Source: an uncultured Desulfuromonadales bacterium
Lineage (GTDB): Bacteria; Desulfobacterota; Desulfuromonadia; Geobacterales; Pseudopelobacteraceae
Assembly: GCA_903868145.1 (NCBI GenBank)
Contig: CAIPTY010000051.1
Coordinates: forward strand, 1 to 64,000
Direction: 5' to 3'
DNA length: 64,000 nucleotides
Part shown: positions 1 to 9,639 of the stretch, piece after piece
How positions within the stretch are numbered: position 1 is the stretch's first letter
Layout of the letters: each line of letters opens with the position of its first letter
The notes under the pieces: generated by a model
What the model was told of the DNA's origin: nothing
The model's database searches: none
Seen by the model: only the letters and a program-made list of their open reading frames with translations
Position numbers and translations under genes: made by a program

Positions 1-688
1 TGTCCCGTTTTGCAATGGCGCTTCCCAGGACTTTCAGCATGCCGATGTTGGTGAGCGCCAGATTGTGCGAATAATCGATCAGCTTCCGGTTTAGCCGGAG
101 AATGAGGGGGTACAGTGCCATGCTGGTGGCAAGAATGACGAGTACGACCAGTATCAGTGACCAGACGGCATGGCTCCTGATATCATTTATTATTTCAATG
201 GGTGCGTGATAGATCCCCTCCAGATACCCGATCTTGGTGCCGGATTTATCATAGTAGGGCACAAAAACCCTCATGAAGGTGTCGTTGCTTCCCAATACCA
301 GCTTTACGCAGACTATACCGTCTTTGTCGGCAAACTCGGCGCCATGCTTGGGGAGCCTTGCTTCGACTGCTTTTGCGGATGGTTCGATCGCTTCGGTTAT
401 TTTGTTGGATTTGGCATCGTAGAATTCGACAGCAATAAGGTTGTCGTGTTCAATACCGACGTGAATCTTGCGGTTGAGTTCGGCAAGCGCCTGTTCCGAG
501 GGGGATTTAAGGTAGGAGATCATCGCCTCGGTGTATTTTACCGTTTCGGTTTTGGCAAGATCTACAATATGGTTATCCATGCGGACATTACCGAGATAAT
601 AGACCACTCCGCCGATCACCAGGGAAAGGACAAGCCAGAGCATCAACAGCCTGAGGAGAAGCCATGTATGCAGGTTATCGATAATCAT
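1..688 (-). CDS. Membrane HD-GYP-type signalling protein, N-terminal part (runs off left edge)
   Basis: The reading frame starts at ATG 688 behind an AGGAAGGAG-like ribosome site and stays open to the window edge (about 229 residues). It has a transmembrane segment at about residues 8-28, a periplasmic sensor stretch of about 110 residues, a second transmembrane segment (IRSHAVWSLILVVLVILAT) and then a helical linker ending LGSAIAKRD. In proteins with this layout, that linker immediately precedes an HD-GYP or HD phosphohydrolase domain beginning with S-D-T-D-x-H-N. The catalytic part is outside the window, so cyclic-di-GMP phosphodiesterase activity is inference. The plus-strand reading frame over the same DNA is a shadow. 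Confidence 0.75.
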   Translation of the reverse strand, partial: MIIDNLHTWLLLRLLMLWLVLSLVIGGVVYYLGNVRMDNHIVDLAKTETVKYTEAMISYLKSPSEQALAELNRKIHVGIEHDNLIAVEFYDAKSNKITEAIEPSAKAVEARLPKHGAEFADKDGIVCVKLVLGSNDTFMRVFVPYYDKSGTKIGYLEGIYHAPIEIINDIRSHAVWSLILVVLVILATSMALYPLILRLNRKLIDYSHNLALTNIGMLKVLGSAIAKRD

Positions 689-840
689 CCGCTCAGCACT
701 CCTTCCTCAGACGTTTAGCAGGCATAACTCATCGTTACATCCAAAATTCTACAGACGGCAGATTTACGACAAAATCTGGAACTTCCGGTCGCATTATAGA
801 CCTTGGCACCGTATATTCCAAGAGCAAATAAAACATGAGT

Positions 841-1587
841 TTACCGTTCCCATATCTCCTTCTTGTCTTTCCCCAGATAGGCTCTCTTAACTTCAGCGTT
901 TTCAATCAGCTCACCGGCATCCCCCTCCAGAATGACTTTGCCGGTTTCCAGCACGTAGCCACGATCAGCCAGTCTGAGCGCCGCCTTGGCGTTCTGCTCA
1001 ACCAGCAGGATGGTCATGCCACGCTCGCTACGCAACTGCTCAAGTACACAAAAGATTTCCTGAACCACCAGGGGAGCCAACCCCATGGAAGGTTCGTCCA
1101 GCAGGAGCAGTTTCGGTCTGGCCATCAGAGCACGACCGATTGCGAGCATCTGCTGCTCTCCTCCGGACATGGTTCCGGCCAATTGCTTGCGACGTTCTTC
1201 CAGACGGGGGAACAGGGTGAAGATCCGCTCCATATCCTCGTGGATGGATGATTTACCTTCCCGATTACGGTAGCGCAGGTAGGCTCCCAGCTCAAGGTTG
1301 TCCTCCACTGAAAGCGGCTTGAATACCTGCCGACCCTCAGGAACCTGGGAGATGCCGAGCTTGACGATCCGGTCCGGAGCCAGAGCCTGCACCGGCTCCT
1401 TGTGGTAGAGCAGGTCGCCTGATCCGGCCGGTGTGACACCGGAGATGGTATTGAGGATAGTGGTCTTTCCCGCCCCGTTGGCACCGATCAGGGTGACAAT
1501 TTCACCTTCGGCCAGATGCAGCGAGACGTTCTTCAGGGCATGCACCTTGCCATAAAACGTATTGATATTCTTCAGTCGCAGCAGCAT
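841..1587 (-). CDS. livF: Branched-chain-type amino acid ABC transporter, ATP-binding protein LivF
   Basis: This 248-residue ATPase has the Walker A motif GANGAGKT near residue 35, the signature MSGGEQQ and Walker B LLLLDEPSMGLAP. The length and the ending after a short C-terminal tail are those of LivF, the second ATPase of the HAAT family of importers for hydrophobic amino acids. It abuts livG (they share base 1587) and is the last gene of the minus-strand livKHMGF cluster. It would hydrolyse ATP on the cytoplasmic face of the LivHM channel. A 7-bp inverted repeat at 759-778 downstream lacks a U-run, so I do not call it a terminator. Confidence 0.95.
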   Translation of the reverse strand: MLLRLKNINTFYGKVHALKNVSLHLAEGEIVTLIGANGAGKTTILNTISGVTPAGSGDLLYHKEPVQALAPDRIVKLGISQVPEGRQVFKPLSVEDNLELGAYLRYRNREGKSSIHEDMERIFTLFPRLEERRKQLAGTMSGGEQQMLAIGRALMARPKLLLLDEPSMGLAPLVVQEIFCVLEQLRSERGMTILLVEQNAKAALRLADRGYVLETGKVILEGDAGELIENAEVKRAYLGKDKKEIWER

Positions 1588-2342
1588 CAGTCGTCCTCAC
1601 CAAGATAGGCGGCGATCACTTCTGTGTTCTCCTGTATCTCCCTGGGCGTTCCTTCGGCAAGCTTCCGGCCGAGATTAAGCACCACGATACGATCGCAGAT
1701 ATCCATAACCAGCTCCATGTCATGCTCCACCAGCACAACAGTGATACCCATATCACGGATCTGTTTTATCAGCAGACCAAGCGCCAGGGTCTCCTGACTA
1801 TTGAGCCCGGCGGCCGGTTCATCCATCAGCATGATAGTCGGTTCAACGGCCAGAGCACGGGCGATCTCAAGCAGACGCCCCTTTCCGAAGGGAAGGTTGC
1901 CCGATGTGACATCAGCAAGATCGGTAATACCGGCGAACTCGAGCCATCTCACTGCTCCTTCCCGGATCCGGTGCTCTTCTGAAACACTCCAGGGCGTTTT
2001 CAGGGCGCAGGAGAGCATACCGCAGGAACTTTTAGTGTGCATGCCTACCATGACATTTTCGCGCACGGTCATCTGGCCGAACAGCTCGATATTCTGAAAG
2101 GTACGCACCAGTCCCTTTCGGGCAAGTTTCTCGGGGGGCAGGCCAGAAATATCTTTACCCTCAAGAAACACCGTACCGGATGTTTGGGTGTAAATACCGG
2201 TAATAATGTTGAAAAGAGTGGTTTTACCGGCGCCGTTGGGGCCGATTACACCGGTGATGTTCCCCTTTTTTACGGCAAATGAAACATCCTCAAGTGCTGT
2301 GACACCGCCGAAAATCTGGGTTATGCGTGAAATCTCAAGCAT
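1587..2342 (-). CDS. livG: Branched-chain-type amino acid ABC transporter, ATP-binding protein LivG
   Basis: LivG ATPase of 251 residues: Walker A GPNGAGKTT, signature-region NLPFGKGRLLEIARALA and Walker B IMLMDEPAAGLN. The long insertion between Walker A and the signature is normal for LivG. I chose ATG 2342 because AAGGAG lies at the right distance upstream; an in-frame GTG at 2360 would add six residues that do not look like family sequence. The start overlaps the last codons of livM by 8 bases, which implies translational coupling. It pairs with LivF to power the LivHM permease. Confidence 0.93.
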   Translation of the reverse strand: MLEISRITQIFGGVTALEDVSFAVKKGNITGVIGPNGAGKTTLFNIITGIYTQTSGTVFLEGKDISGLPPEKLARKGLVRTFQNIELFGQMTVRENVMVGMHTKSSCGMLSCALKTPWSVSEEHRIREGAVRWLEFAGITDLADVTSGNLPFGKGRLLEIARALAVEPTIMLMDEPAAGLNSQETLALGLLIKQIRDMGITVVLVEHDMELVMDICDRIVVLNLGRKLAEGTPREIQENTEVIAAYLGEDD

Positions 2343-3294
2343 GCCCCGACTCCTTGCCACGCCTGAACAGCTTCCTGAAGAGATCCGGTACGCCCCGCAC
2401 CAGACCGCCCGGCATGAACATTACCATCAGCATCAATAAACCACCGTAGATGATGATGTCATAGTCGTGGGCCGCCCGGAGAAACTCGGGCAGGAGTGTC
2501 AGGAGTGCCGCTCCGAGGAACGAACCGTAGACGCTTCCCAATCCGCCAATGACGACCATTGTCAAAAGCTCAACAGAAAAATTGAACCCGAAGGAGGCCG
2601 GGGCTACAAAGGTCATGGTGTGGGCGTACAGGCTGCCGGCCAGTGAGGATATGACGGCCGAGAGGGTAAATATCTGAACCTTGAGCAGGCTGGTATTGAC
2701 ACCCAATACCTTGGCTGCCACCTCGGAGTCGTGCACGGCACGCAACGCTCTCCCCACCCGGGAATTGGCAAGGTTCACCGCAAACAGCACAATCATCAGG
2801 GTAAAGCCCCAGATCAGATAGTAATTCTTTACGTCCGAGTCAAAGGTGACGCTCCCCATCGTCAGGTTGGGGATACCGGAGAGTCCCGACGGGCCGCCGG
2901 TCAGATCAACGGTCTCGTTAAAGACGATGAAGACGATGATGCCGAGCCCCAGCGTTGCCATGGCCAGATAGTGACCCTTAAGCTTCAGGATCGGAAAACC
3001 GATCAGGAAAGCCAAAAGACCCACAACCACAGCGGCCAGTGGCATGGCAAACCAGGGGTTCCAGGCATAGGTTGCGGTCAGAATGCCTGAAATATAGGCC
3101 CCCATACCAAAAAAACCGGCGTGGCCGAGGGAAATCTGTCCGGCATTGCCCAACAGGAGATTAAGGCCGATGGCCAGCATGGTATTGATCCCGACGAACA
3201 CCAGCACGTTCATAAGGTAGCCGCCCGAGAACAGCAGTGGTGCCAGCAGCACCAGAATAGCAAAGACACCGAACTTGAGCAGTTCCCTCTTCAC
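2335..3294 (-). CDS. livM: Branched-chain-type amino acid ABC transporter, permease LivM
   Basis: 319-residue polytopic membrane protein with about eight hydrophobic helices. The motif NLLLGNAGQISLGHAGFFGM near residue 50 and the LTGGPSGL segment are typical of LivM. A GTG start at 3294 is used. It lies 4 bases after livH and overlaps livG, so the four transport genes are one transcription unit. With LivH it forms the inner-membrane channel for substrates delivered by the two periplasmic binding proteins encoded upstream. Confidence 0.93.
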   Translation of the reverse strand: MKRELLKFGVFAILVLLAPLLFSGGYLMNVLVFVGINTMLAIGLNLLLGNAGQISLGHAGFFGMGAYISGILTATYAWNPWFAMPLAAVVVGLLAFLIGFPILKLKGHYLAMATLGLGIIVFIVFNETVDLTGGPSGLSGIPNLTMGSVTFDSDVKNYYLIWGFTLMIVLFAVNLANSRVGRALRAVHDSEVAAKVLGVNTSLLKVQIFTLSAVISSLAGSLYAHTMTFVAPASFGFNFSVELLTMVVIGGLGSVYGSFLGAALLTLLPEFLRAAHDYDIIIYGGLLMLMVMFMPGGLVRGVPDLFRKLFRRGKESGHA

Positions 3295-3298
3295 GTTC

Positions 3299-4180
3299 TC
3301 AGACCCTCTCGCTTTCGGCCTTGCCGAACAGCCCCTGGGGACGGATGAAGAGGATCAGCAGCAGGATGATGAAGGCAATGGCATCCTTGTAACCCGACGA
3401 AATGAGACCGGCTCCAAGAGACTCAAGCACACCCAGGAGCAGCCCGCCGATAACAGTTGCGATACCGCTTGACATACCGCCGATTATGGCTGCGCAGAAA
3501 CCCTTCAGGCCGAGCATGATACCCACGTCGTAGGCGGTCATGGTCAGTGGCGCCACAATGATACCCGCTATGGAGCCCATGGCGGAGCTGATGATGAAAG
3601 AGAACAGCACCATGCGATGCACGTCGATTCCTACCAGACCTGCGGCACGGCGGTTGTAGGCACAGGCCCGCATGGCCTTGCCACTGATGGTGTGGTAGAA
3701 ATAGATCCGGTTCACAATCACGATAATCACGGTGATTGCAAGGATCCAGAGATGTTGCGGCAGGATGGTCGCCCCTGCGATGGCGATCGGGTCGTCTCCT
3801 GAAAATGGAGGGATTGCGTGGGTATCCTTACCCCAGGAGAGCATGGCCAGACCGCGGATCAGGATACTGCCGCCAATGGTAATGATTACCAGATTGATCG
3901 GGGTCGCCTGGCGCAGCGGGCGTATCGCAAGACGCTCAAACAGCAGTCCGGCCACTGTCGAAGCTACAATGGCACAGGGAATGGCGGCCCAGAGGGGAAG
4001 TTTGAGGGTTTCCAGAAACAGGAGCGTAAACATCCCTCCCAGCATGACGAACTCACCCTGGGCAAAGTTTATGATTCCGGTGGCATTGAAGATGATCGAG
4101 AAACCGACCCCGATCAGGGCATAGATGGCGCCGGTGGAAAGGCCCGAAAGGCTGTATTGAAGGATCTGGTCAAACTGCAT
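3299..4180 (-). CDS. livH: Branched-chain-type amino acid ABC transporter, permease LivH
   Basis: Permease of 293 residues with repeated hydrophobic helices and the family motifs GAIYALIGVGFSIIFNATG and INFAQGEFVMLGGM close to the N terminus. I chose ATG 4180 (MQFDQILQ), because family members begin a few residues before LSGLSTGAIYAL; an upstream ATG at 4198 would add six residues. It is followed by livM and preceded by the binding-protein genes, in the usual K-H-M-G-F order. Confidence 0.93.
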   Translation of the reverse strand: MQFDQILQYSLSGLSTGAIYALIGVGFSIIFNATGIINFAQGEFVMLGGMFTLLFLETLKLPLWAAIPCAIVASTVAGLLFERLAIRPLRQATPINLVIITIGGSILIRGLAMLSWGKDTHAIPPFSGDDPIAIAGATILPQHLWILAITVIIVIVNRIYFYHTISGKAMRACAYNRRAAGLVGIDVHRMVLFSFIISSAMGSIAGIIVAPLTMTAYDVGIMLGLKGFCAAIIGGMSSGIATVIGGLLLGVLESLGAGLISSGYKDAIAFIILLLILFIRPQGLFGKAESERV

Positions 4181-4250
4181 CGTGCCCCGTTCAAACAATG
4201 CCGGGGCGAAGAAGGCTTCGTCCCGGCATTGTATCGTTTATCAACAACAG

Positions 4251-5390
4251 CTATTTAACGAGTACCCAGTCTCTGTTTTTGATTTCCACCAGGACAAAGG
4301 CATCTTTTCCGAGACCGGCATGATCCTGCGCGGAATAGGAGAATGTCCCGCCGATACCAGCAAATCCTTTTATTTTTTCAAGGTTATCACGAATACCGGC
4401 GGGTGTATCACCGCCTCGTTCGATGGCAGCCTTGATAAGCATGACCGCATCCCAGGCGTGACCGCCAAAGTGGTCTCCCTCTGTCTTGTAATGATTCTGG
4501 TAGTCTTTAACGAAGGCCATCAGTGATTTTCGCTGGCTATCTGATTTTGGAAGGAGGTCGGCGACAATTACCTTGCCGGAAGGCAGTTTAATCCCTTCGG
4601 CTGCGTCACCTGCCAATTCGATGAATTTTTTGGAGGAGACACCGTGGCTCATGAAAATCGGAATTTTAAGACCAAGTTGCCGGGCATTGTTGGCAATCTT
4701 CGCAGGACCGGGATTGGTGCCCCACACAATCAGCGCCTGGGCATGGGAAGCCCGAACCTTCGTCAGTTGAGCGGTCATATCGGAATCATTGGGACCAAAC
4801 GTATCGTCAAACACCAGAGAAATTCCGTATCTGGCAGCTTGAGCCTTGAGCTGTTCGCGTCCTGAAGATCCGAATCCGGTTGATACGGTCAGGATGGCAA
4901 CTTTTGACTGTTTCTGTTTCTGGAGATACTCGAAAATCCATGACACAGCCAGAGAATCGTTCTGTGCGGTCTTGAACACCCATTTTTTCACCGGGTCGGT
5001 GATTTTGCTTCCTGCCGCCAAAGCAATCAGCGGGATATGTTCCTTTTCCACCACGGGAATAATAGCCATGGCTTCCGGCGTCGTGCTGGGACCGATTATG
5101 GCGGTGACCTTGTCGTCCTTGATGAGCTTATTGGCCAGTTGCAACGCCTTGGTTGCGTCACCGGTGGTATCGTAGGAAACCAGTTCCAGCTTGCGTCCAT
5201 TCACTCCGCCGGCCTTGTTGATTTCATCAACCACCATCTTGGCTGTATTACGTTCCGGCTCCCCTAAAGGGGCGCTCGGACCGGATACGGCAAACAGTCC
5301 GCCAATCTTGATCGGCGGAGCGGCAAAAGCTATGGAACACACAAGCAGCACTGAAACCGCTGCCGAACATGAAAAGAATCGACGTATCAT
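4251..5390 (-). CDS. Periplasmic amino-acid-binding protein (LivK-type), copy 1
   Basis: 379 residues with a Sec signal peptide (positively charged MIRR, hydrophobic core, cleavage near AFAA). A type I periplasmic binding fold follows: PIKIGGLFAVSGPSAPLGEPE, then the two Rossmann-like lobes typical of the Leu/Ile/Val-binding family (Peripla_BP_6). It is a paralogue of the gene immediately upstream (5425-6570); the first 250 residues of the two are visibly alignable. It hands substrate to LivHM. Two adjacent binding proteins suggest a broadened substrate range; the neighbouring aryl-pyruvate oxidation genes make aromatic amino acids a plausible ligand, which is inference. Confidence 0.9.
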   Translation of the reverse strand: MIRRFFSCSAAVSVLLVCSIAFAAPPIKIGGLFAVSGPSAPLGEPERNTAKMVVDEINKAGGVNGRKLELVSYDTTGDATKALQLANKLIKDDKVTAIIGPSTTPEAMAIIPVVEKEHIPLIALAAGSKITDPVKKWVFKTAQNDSLAVSWIFEYLQKQKQSKVAILTVSTGFGSSGREQLKAQAARYGISLVFDDTFGPNDSDMTAQLTKVRASHAQALIVWGTNPGPAKIANNARQLGLKIPIFMSHGVSSKKFIELAGDAAEGIKLPSGKVIVADLLPKSDSQRKSLMAFVKDYQNHYKTEGDHFGGHAWDAVMLIKAAIERGGDTPAGIRDNLEKIKGFAGIGGTFSYSAQDHAGLGKDAFVLVEIKNRDWVLVK

Positions 5391-5424
5391 GGATTTTCTC
5401 CTCGTATGTGATATTTTGCGCGTT

Positions 5425-6570
5425 TTATTTCAGCAACTGCCAGTCGCCCTTGACAATTCTGACCATCTCGAAGTCTGTCAGACCAAGGCTGTTGTGATCT
5501 TTAGGTGACATGTTGAAGATTCCCGAAATACTGATCAGTCTGCTCGTCTGTTCGATACCATCACGAATTTTATCCGGTGCCGTGCTGCCGGTCTTCTTTA
5601 GCGCGCTTGATATCAGCAGAAAAGCATCGTATGCGTATCCACCGAAGGTGGAGGCTTCAACGCCATACGCCTTTTTGTAGGCGCGGTCATAGCCCTTCAA
5701 CAGCTCATACTGGGGGTCGCTTTTGGGAATCACATCATAAATGGCCAGTTTGCCGGCCGGGAGAGTGACACCTTCAGCGGCATCGGCTCCCGCAAGTTTG
5801 ATGTAATTTTTCGAGGCAACACCATGGCTCATGTAGAGCGGGGTCTTGATGCCGAGCTGTTTGACATTTTTTGTTATTTTGGCCGGGCCGGGATGGGTAT
5901 CCCAACAGATGATGGCATCCGGTTTGATGCTGCGAATCTTGGTCAGTTGGGCGGTCATGTCGTTATCATTGGGACCGTAGACCTCATCGGCCACTATCTT
6001 GAAACCCTTCTGGGCCGCCAGTGCCTTGATCTGCTCGCGTCCAGACGAGCCGAAACCGTTGGTAACCGTCAGGAGAGCGATGCTTTTCTGATTATGTTTC
6101 GCCATGTAGTTGAGGATTTTTTCGGCGGCCACATGGTCGTTGGCGGGAGTCTTGAATACCCATTTTTTGACTGGATCAGTGATCTTGATACCGGCAGCGC
6201 AGGAGATCAGGGGTACCTTTTCTTTTTCCGCCACGGGAATGACTGCCATGGATTCACCGGTCGTGCTGGGTCCGATGATGACCGACACCTTGTCGTCTTT
6301 TATCAGCCGGGTGGCTAGTTGAACCGCTTTTGTGGCATCACCGGCGGTATCATAGATGACCGCCTCCAGCTTCATGCCGTTGATCCCCCCCTTGTCGTTG
6401 GCTTCCTTCACCAGCATCTCCAAGGTTTTCTTTTCAGGTTCCCCGAGAAAAGAGGCAGAACCGGTGACGGCGAACAGCCCTCCGATCTTGATCGTACCGG
6501 CGGCGAAAGCTGTTGCGGACGACATCAGGGTAACAAGGAGCATGACGCAAACTGCAATACTTCGTTTCAT
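5425..6570 (-). CDS. Periplasmic amino-acid-binding protein (LivK-type), copy 2
   Basis: 381 residues, Sec signal peptide (MKRSIAVCVMLLVTLMSS, cleavage near AFAAG), then the Peripla_BP_6 fold starting TIKIGGLFAVTGSASFLGEPE. Motifs such as TAVIIGPSTT-like VIIGPSTTGESMAVIPVAEK and NGFGSSGREQIK match copy 1 and mark an old tandem duplication. Only 34 bases separate the two genes, so they are co-transcribed. An RBS-like GAGGG precedes the start. Substrate is not determinable from sequence. Confidence 0.9.
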   Translation of the reverse strand: MKRSIAVCVMLLVTLMSSATAFAAGTIKIGGLFAVTGSASFLGEPEKKTLEMLVKEANDKGGINGMKLEAVIYDTAGDATKAVQLATRLIKDDKVSVIIGPSTTGESMAVIPVAEKEKVPLISCAAGIKITDPVKKWVFKTPANDHVAAEKILNYMAKHNQKSIALLTVTNGFGSSGREQIKALAAQKGFKIVADEVYGPNDNDMTAQLTKIRSIKPDAIICWDTHPGPAKITKNVKQLGIKTPLYMSHGVASKNYIKLAGADAAEGVTLPAGKLAIYDVIPKSDPQYELLKGYDRAYKKAYGVEASTFGGYAYDAFLLISSALKKTGSTAPDKIRDGIEQTSRLISISGIFNMSPKDHNSLGLTDFEMVRIVKGDWQLLK

Positions 6571-6605
6571 TGAGATAACCCTCCTCTGTTTGTGTGTTAC
6601 ATAGA

Positions 6606-7037
6606 TTACATACTATACAGTCGATCACCTTCAAGAACATTGAAATGGCGGCTCTGAAGAACCTCAATCGCCTTGTCGGTCTCATCAAAACGGAAGATTA
6701 TGACCGCATTACCACCACAACGCTCCACAAAGGCATACATGTATTCGACGTTGATCTGTTCGACGTCCAGGGCCTGTAGAATAAGCGAGAGACCACCGGG
6801 GCGGTCGGGTACTTCCACGGCAACCACTTCAGTCTTGCTGACCGTAAACCCCTTCGCCTTAAGAACCTGCTTGGCACTCTCAACATCATTGACAATCAGG
6901 CGCAGAATTCCGAAATCCGAAGTGTCAGCCAGGGAAAGCGCCCTGATATTGATGTCGCTGCCACCCAGGATGCTGGTGATCTCTGCCAGCCGCCCGGACT
7001 TGTTCTCTATAAATATGGATAGCTGTTCGACTTTCAT
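6606..7037 (-). CDS. Tandem ACT-domain protein
   Basis: 143 residues consisting of two ACT domains (about 3-70 and 71-140). The first begins [22 protein letters not shown] and the second [16 protein letters not shown], both with the Gly-containing loop that binds amino acids in ACT domains. There is no catalytic domain, so this is likely an allosteric amino-acid sensor. It sits 9 bases downstream of the aryl-CoA ligase gene; this ligase-ACT pairing is common in anaerobes that oxidise aromatic amino acids. Whether it modulates the ligase, the oxidoreductase or the transporter is unknown. Confidence 0.88.
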   Translation of the reverse strand: MKVEQLSIFIENKSGRLAEITSILGGSDINIRALSLADTSDFGILRLIVNDVESAKQVLKAKGFTVSKTEVVAVEVPDRPGGLSLILQALDVEQINVEYMYAFVERCGGNAVIIFRFDETDKAIEVLQSRHFNVLEGDRLYSM

Positions 7038-7046
7038 GGCGGCCTC

Positions 7047-8348
7047 CTAATATTTCCGGTTGTCAATCACGCGCTTGGCCTTGCCTTCGCTACGCTGGAT
7101 GGTTTTTGGTTCGACAAGTTTTGCGCTACAGGTGACGCCAAGCATATCCTTGATCTCCTTTTCGATACGCCTGGTGAGCCGTTGGAGCACCTTGACCTCG
7201 TCGGAGAAAATCCTCTCATCCACCTCCACTTGAACCTCAAGGGTGTCAAGATTTTCTGAGCGATCAACTATCAGCAGATAATGGGGTTCAACCCCTTCGA
7301 TAGCCACCAGAATCGATTCAATCTGGGATGGAAAGACATTGACCCCGCGAATAATAAGCATATCGTCCGAACGACCACTCATGCGGGCGATGCGGGCATG
7401 GGTACGGCCACAGATGCAGGGTTCGTACGTAAGGCTGGTGATGTCCCGGGTACGGTAGCGAATCAGTGGAATGCCCTGCTTGGTGATGGTGGTTATGACC
7501 AGTTCGCCCCTTTCACCTTCAGGCACTCGCTGACCGGTTTCCGGATTGATGATCTCGGGGAGGAAGTGATCTTCCCAGATATGCAGGCCTTTCTGAGCCT
7601 CGATGCACTCGATGGCAACGCCCGGTCCCATTATTTCCGACAGCCCATAGATATCGATGGCCGCCAGATTCAACTTCTGCTCGATCTCTCCCCGCATGGC
7701 CTCTGACCAGGGCTCGGCCCCGAAAATACCGACTCGAAGTCTGAGATTCCTGAAGTCTACGCCTTCGGACTTGGCCTCCTCGGCCATGAACAGCGAATAT
7801 GAAGGGGTGCAGGTCAGCACCGTGGAGCCGAAATCCTGCATGATCATGATCTGACGCCGGGTATTTCCACCAGAAATCGGTATGACGGACGCGCCCAGAC
7901 GTTCGGCTCCATAGTGCGCGCCGAGGCCGCCGGTAAACAGCCCGTATCCGTAAGCGTTGTGAATGATATCACCTTTGTGCGCACCGGCCGAAACAAAAGA
8001 GCGGGCCATCAATTCCGACCAGACTTCAATATCGTCCCTGGTATAGCCGACCACCGTCGGCTTGCCGGTAGTGCCGGACGAGGCATGGATGCGAACGATC
8101 TCTTCCATGGGGGCTGCAAAGAGAGCGTAGGGATACGAATCCCGCATATCCTGTTTGGTAGTAAACGGGAGCCGCTGGAGATCGTTCAGGGATTTCACAT
8201 CAGCGGGCCTGATTCCGGATCTATCGAGAGACGTTCTGTAGAACGGCACGTTGGCGTATACCCGTTCCAGTACGGATCGAAGCCGACTCAGTTGCAGCGC
8301 TTCCAGTGCCGGACGGGGAAGAGTTTCAAATTCCTGGTTGAAATACAT
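7047..8348 (-). CDS. paaK: Phenylacetate-CoA ligase family (arylacetate-CoA ligase)
   Basis: Adenylate-forming enzyme of 433 residues. It contains the AMP-binding motif [15 protein letters not shown], the loop [13 protein letters not shown], a Cys-rich patch [12 protein letters not shown] and the hinge [19 protein letters not shown] typical of PaaK-family ligases, which make aryl-acetyl-CoA from arylacetate, ATP and CoA. ATG 8348 (MYFNQEFE) is the family-like start; an upstream start at 8357 is also open. In context with iorAB it may work in reverse, conserving the thioester energy of aryl-acetyl-CoA as ATP, or activate imported arylacetates. Confidence 0.9.
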   Translation of the reverse strand: MYFNQEFETLPRPALEALQLSRLRSVLERVYANVPFYRTSLDRSGIRPADVKSLNDLQRLPFTTKQDMRDSYPYALFAAPMEEIVRIHASSGTTGKPTVVGYTRDDIEVWSELMARSFVSAGAHKGDIIHNAYGYGLFTGGLGAHYGAERLGASVIPISGGNTRRQIMIMQDFGSTVLTCTPSYSLFMAEEAKSEGVDFRNLRLRVGIFGAEPWSEAMRGEIEQKLNLAAIDIYGLSEIMGPGVAIECIEAQKGLHIWEDHFLPEIINPETGQRVPEGERGELVITTITKQGIPLIRYRTRDITSLTYEPCICGRTHARIARMSGRSDDMLIIRGVNVFPSQIESILVAIEGVEPHYLLIVDRSENLDTLEVQVEVDERIFSDEVKVLQRLTRRIEKEIKDMLGVTCSAKLVEPKTIQRSEGKAKRVIDNRKY

Positions 8349-8441
8349 GGCAAGCAACCTATCATTCCATCAGTTTATTGAAAGTTGTTTTTCTGTGCCC
8401 AACTGTGTCCCTGTGTTGAAAAACCTCTCAGGGTTGCCCCA

Positions 8442-9059
8442 TCATATACAGCAATTTCCCGTGCCGGTGCCATCCGGCTGCTCTGCAACCAGACCGTCGG
8501 CAAAGCTTTCACGGGTATACCCGTTAACGACAATATCCAGGTGACCGTCATTGGGGCAGAACAGCAGGCCATGAACAGGAACATCCTTTGGAATCAATGG
8601 ATTATGCCTGAGTATTTTAACTACTCGTTCAACATTTTCAACCGGGTGCGAAAAGATGCCCAACCACTGTTTCAGATCGGGGACATGGATATCGATCACA
8701 TCCGGTGAAATGCCGCGGCTGACCATATCCCGCTTGACGGACTCGGCATCGATTTCCGCCATGCCGCAATCGCGATGGCCGATCACAAAAATCTCATCCA
8801 CACCCAACATGAATATACCGGCAACCAGGCTGCGGATGACCGCACCGGACATGGGATCGACAATGGTATTGCCGGCATTCTTGATGACCTTGGCCTCACC
8901 CCGCTCAAGGCCCATTGCCGGTTCGAGAAAATCCACCAATCTCGTGTCCATGCAGGTAAAAATTGCGATCTGTTTCTTGGGAGACTTTGACAGCGGAGGA
9001 AACGCATTCGGTCGTACAAAGTTCCTGTTCGCCGCTAAGATGGAATCCAGTTGGTTCAT
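8442..9059 (-). CDS. Beta-class carbonic anhydrase
   Basis: 205 residues. Zinc ligands are visible as C36 (IFTCMDTR), H95 and C98 (IGHRDCGM), with the D38-R40 dyad required for water activation, so it should be active. It interconverts CO2 and bicarbonate in the cytoplasm. It is placed between iorB (1 base away) and the ligase, inside an operon whose oxidoreductase releases CO2 by oxidative decarboxylation; removal or re-use of that CO2 is a reasonable but inferred role. An 80-base gap separates it from the ligase gene. Confidence 0.9.
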   Translation of the reverse strand: MNQLDSILAANRNFVRPNAFPPLSKSPKKQIAIFTCMDTRLVDFLEPAMGLERGEAKVIKNAGNTIVDPMSGAVIRSLVAGIFMLGVDEIFVIGHRDCGMAEIDAESVKRDMVSRGISPDVIDIHVPDLKQWLGIFSHPVENVERVVKILRHNPLIPKDVPVHGLLFCPNDGHLDIVVNGYTRESFADGLVAEQPDGTGTGNCCI

Positions 9060-9060
9060 A

Positions 9061-9639
9061 TCAAAGCCCCCTGCCCACCTTAAATACTTTCTTGTTCACG
9101 TCAACCGCTTTTGCAGGAACCATTTTTTCAAGCGCCTTCATCCAGAATTCTTCTGCAATATCAAGCCGCCTGGATACTGCTCCCAGCAGAACCGTGTTGG
9201 CAGCCCTGACATTGCCTGCATCACGGGCCACCTTCTGGCCGTCCACCAGCAGGAAATCGGGGAAATGATCCTGTATCCGAAACACCAGATCAGCCGGATA
9301 GGTCTCCTGTCCCATCAGCACGGAGGGGGGCGAAATCTGGAGATCATTGGCAACCACCGTTCCACCCGGCTTGATGAGCGGCAGCGAACGACAGGTTTCC
9401 ATCAGCTCGAAACCGAACAGGATGTCCCCCTCTCCTTCGGGCACAATTGGTGAAAAAACCTCGGTTCCGTAACGGACATGTGAAACTACACTTCCGCCTC
9501 GCTGGGACATGCCGTGAATTTCACTCTTCTTTACATCGAAACCGGCCAGCATGGCGGCTTCAGAAAGTATTTCAGAGGCCAGCAGGATACCCTGACCACC
9601 AACGCCAACCAGCAAAATATTCGTGATCTGTCTGCTCAT
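9061..9639 (-). CDS. iorB: Indolepyruvate ferredoxin oxidoreductase, beta subunit
   Basis: 192 residues; the gamma-type pyruvate:ferredoxin oxidoreductase domain starts NILLVGVGGQGILLASEIL and includes KSEIHGMSQRGGSVVSHVRYG, both diagnostic of IorB. ATG 9639 overlaps the iorA stop in an ATGA arrangement; a longer frame to 9669 would read into iorA. With IorA it oxidatively decarboxylates aryl pyruvates (from Trp, Phe, Tyr transamination) to aryl-acetyl-CoA, reducing ferredoxin. Confidence 0.93.
   Translation of the reverse strand: MSRQITNILLVGVGGQGILLASEILSEAAMLAGFDVKKSEIHGMSQRGGSVVSHVRYGTEVFSPIVPEGEGDILFGFELMETCRSLPLIKPGGTVVANDLQISPPSVLMGQETYPADLVFRIQDHFPDFLLVDGQKVARDAGNVRAANTVLLGAVSRRLDIAEEFWMKALEKMVPAKAVDVNKKVFKVGRGL

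Noticed and set aside
170-718. 182-residue plus-strand frame near the left edge
   Set aside because: It is antisense to a coherent membrane protein with RBS, two transmembrane segments and the linker that precedes HD-GYP domains.
759-778. Terminator of the liv operon
   Set aside because: A 7-bp hairpin exists, but no U-run follows on the minus strand.
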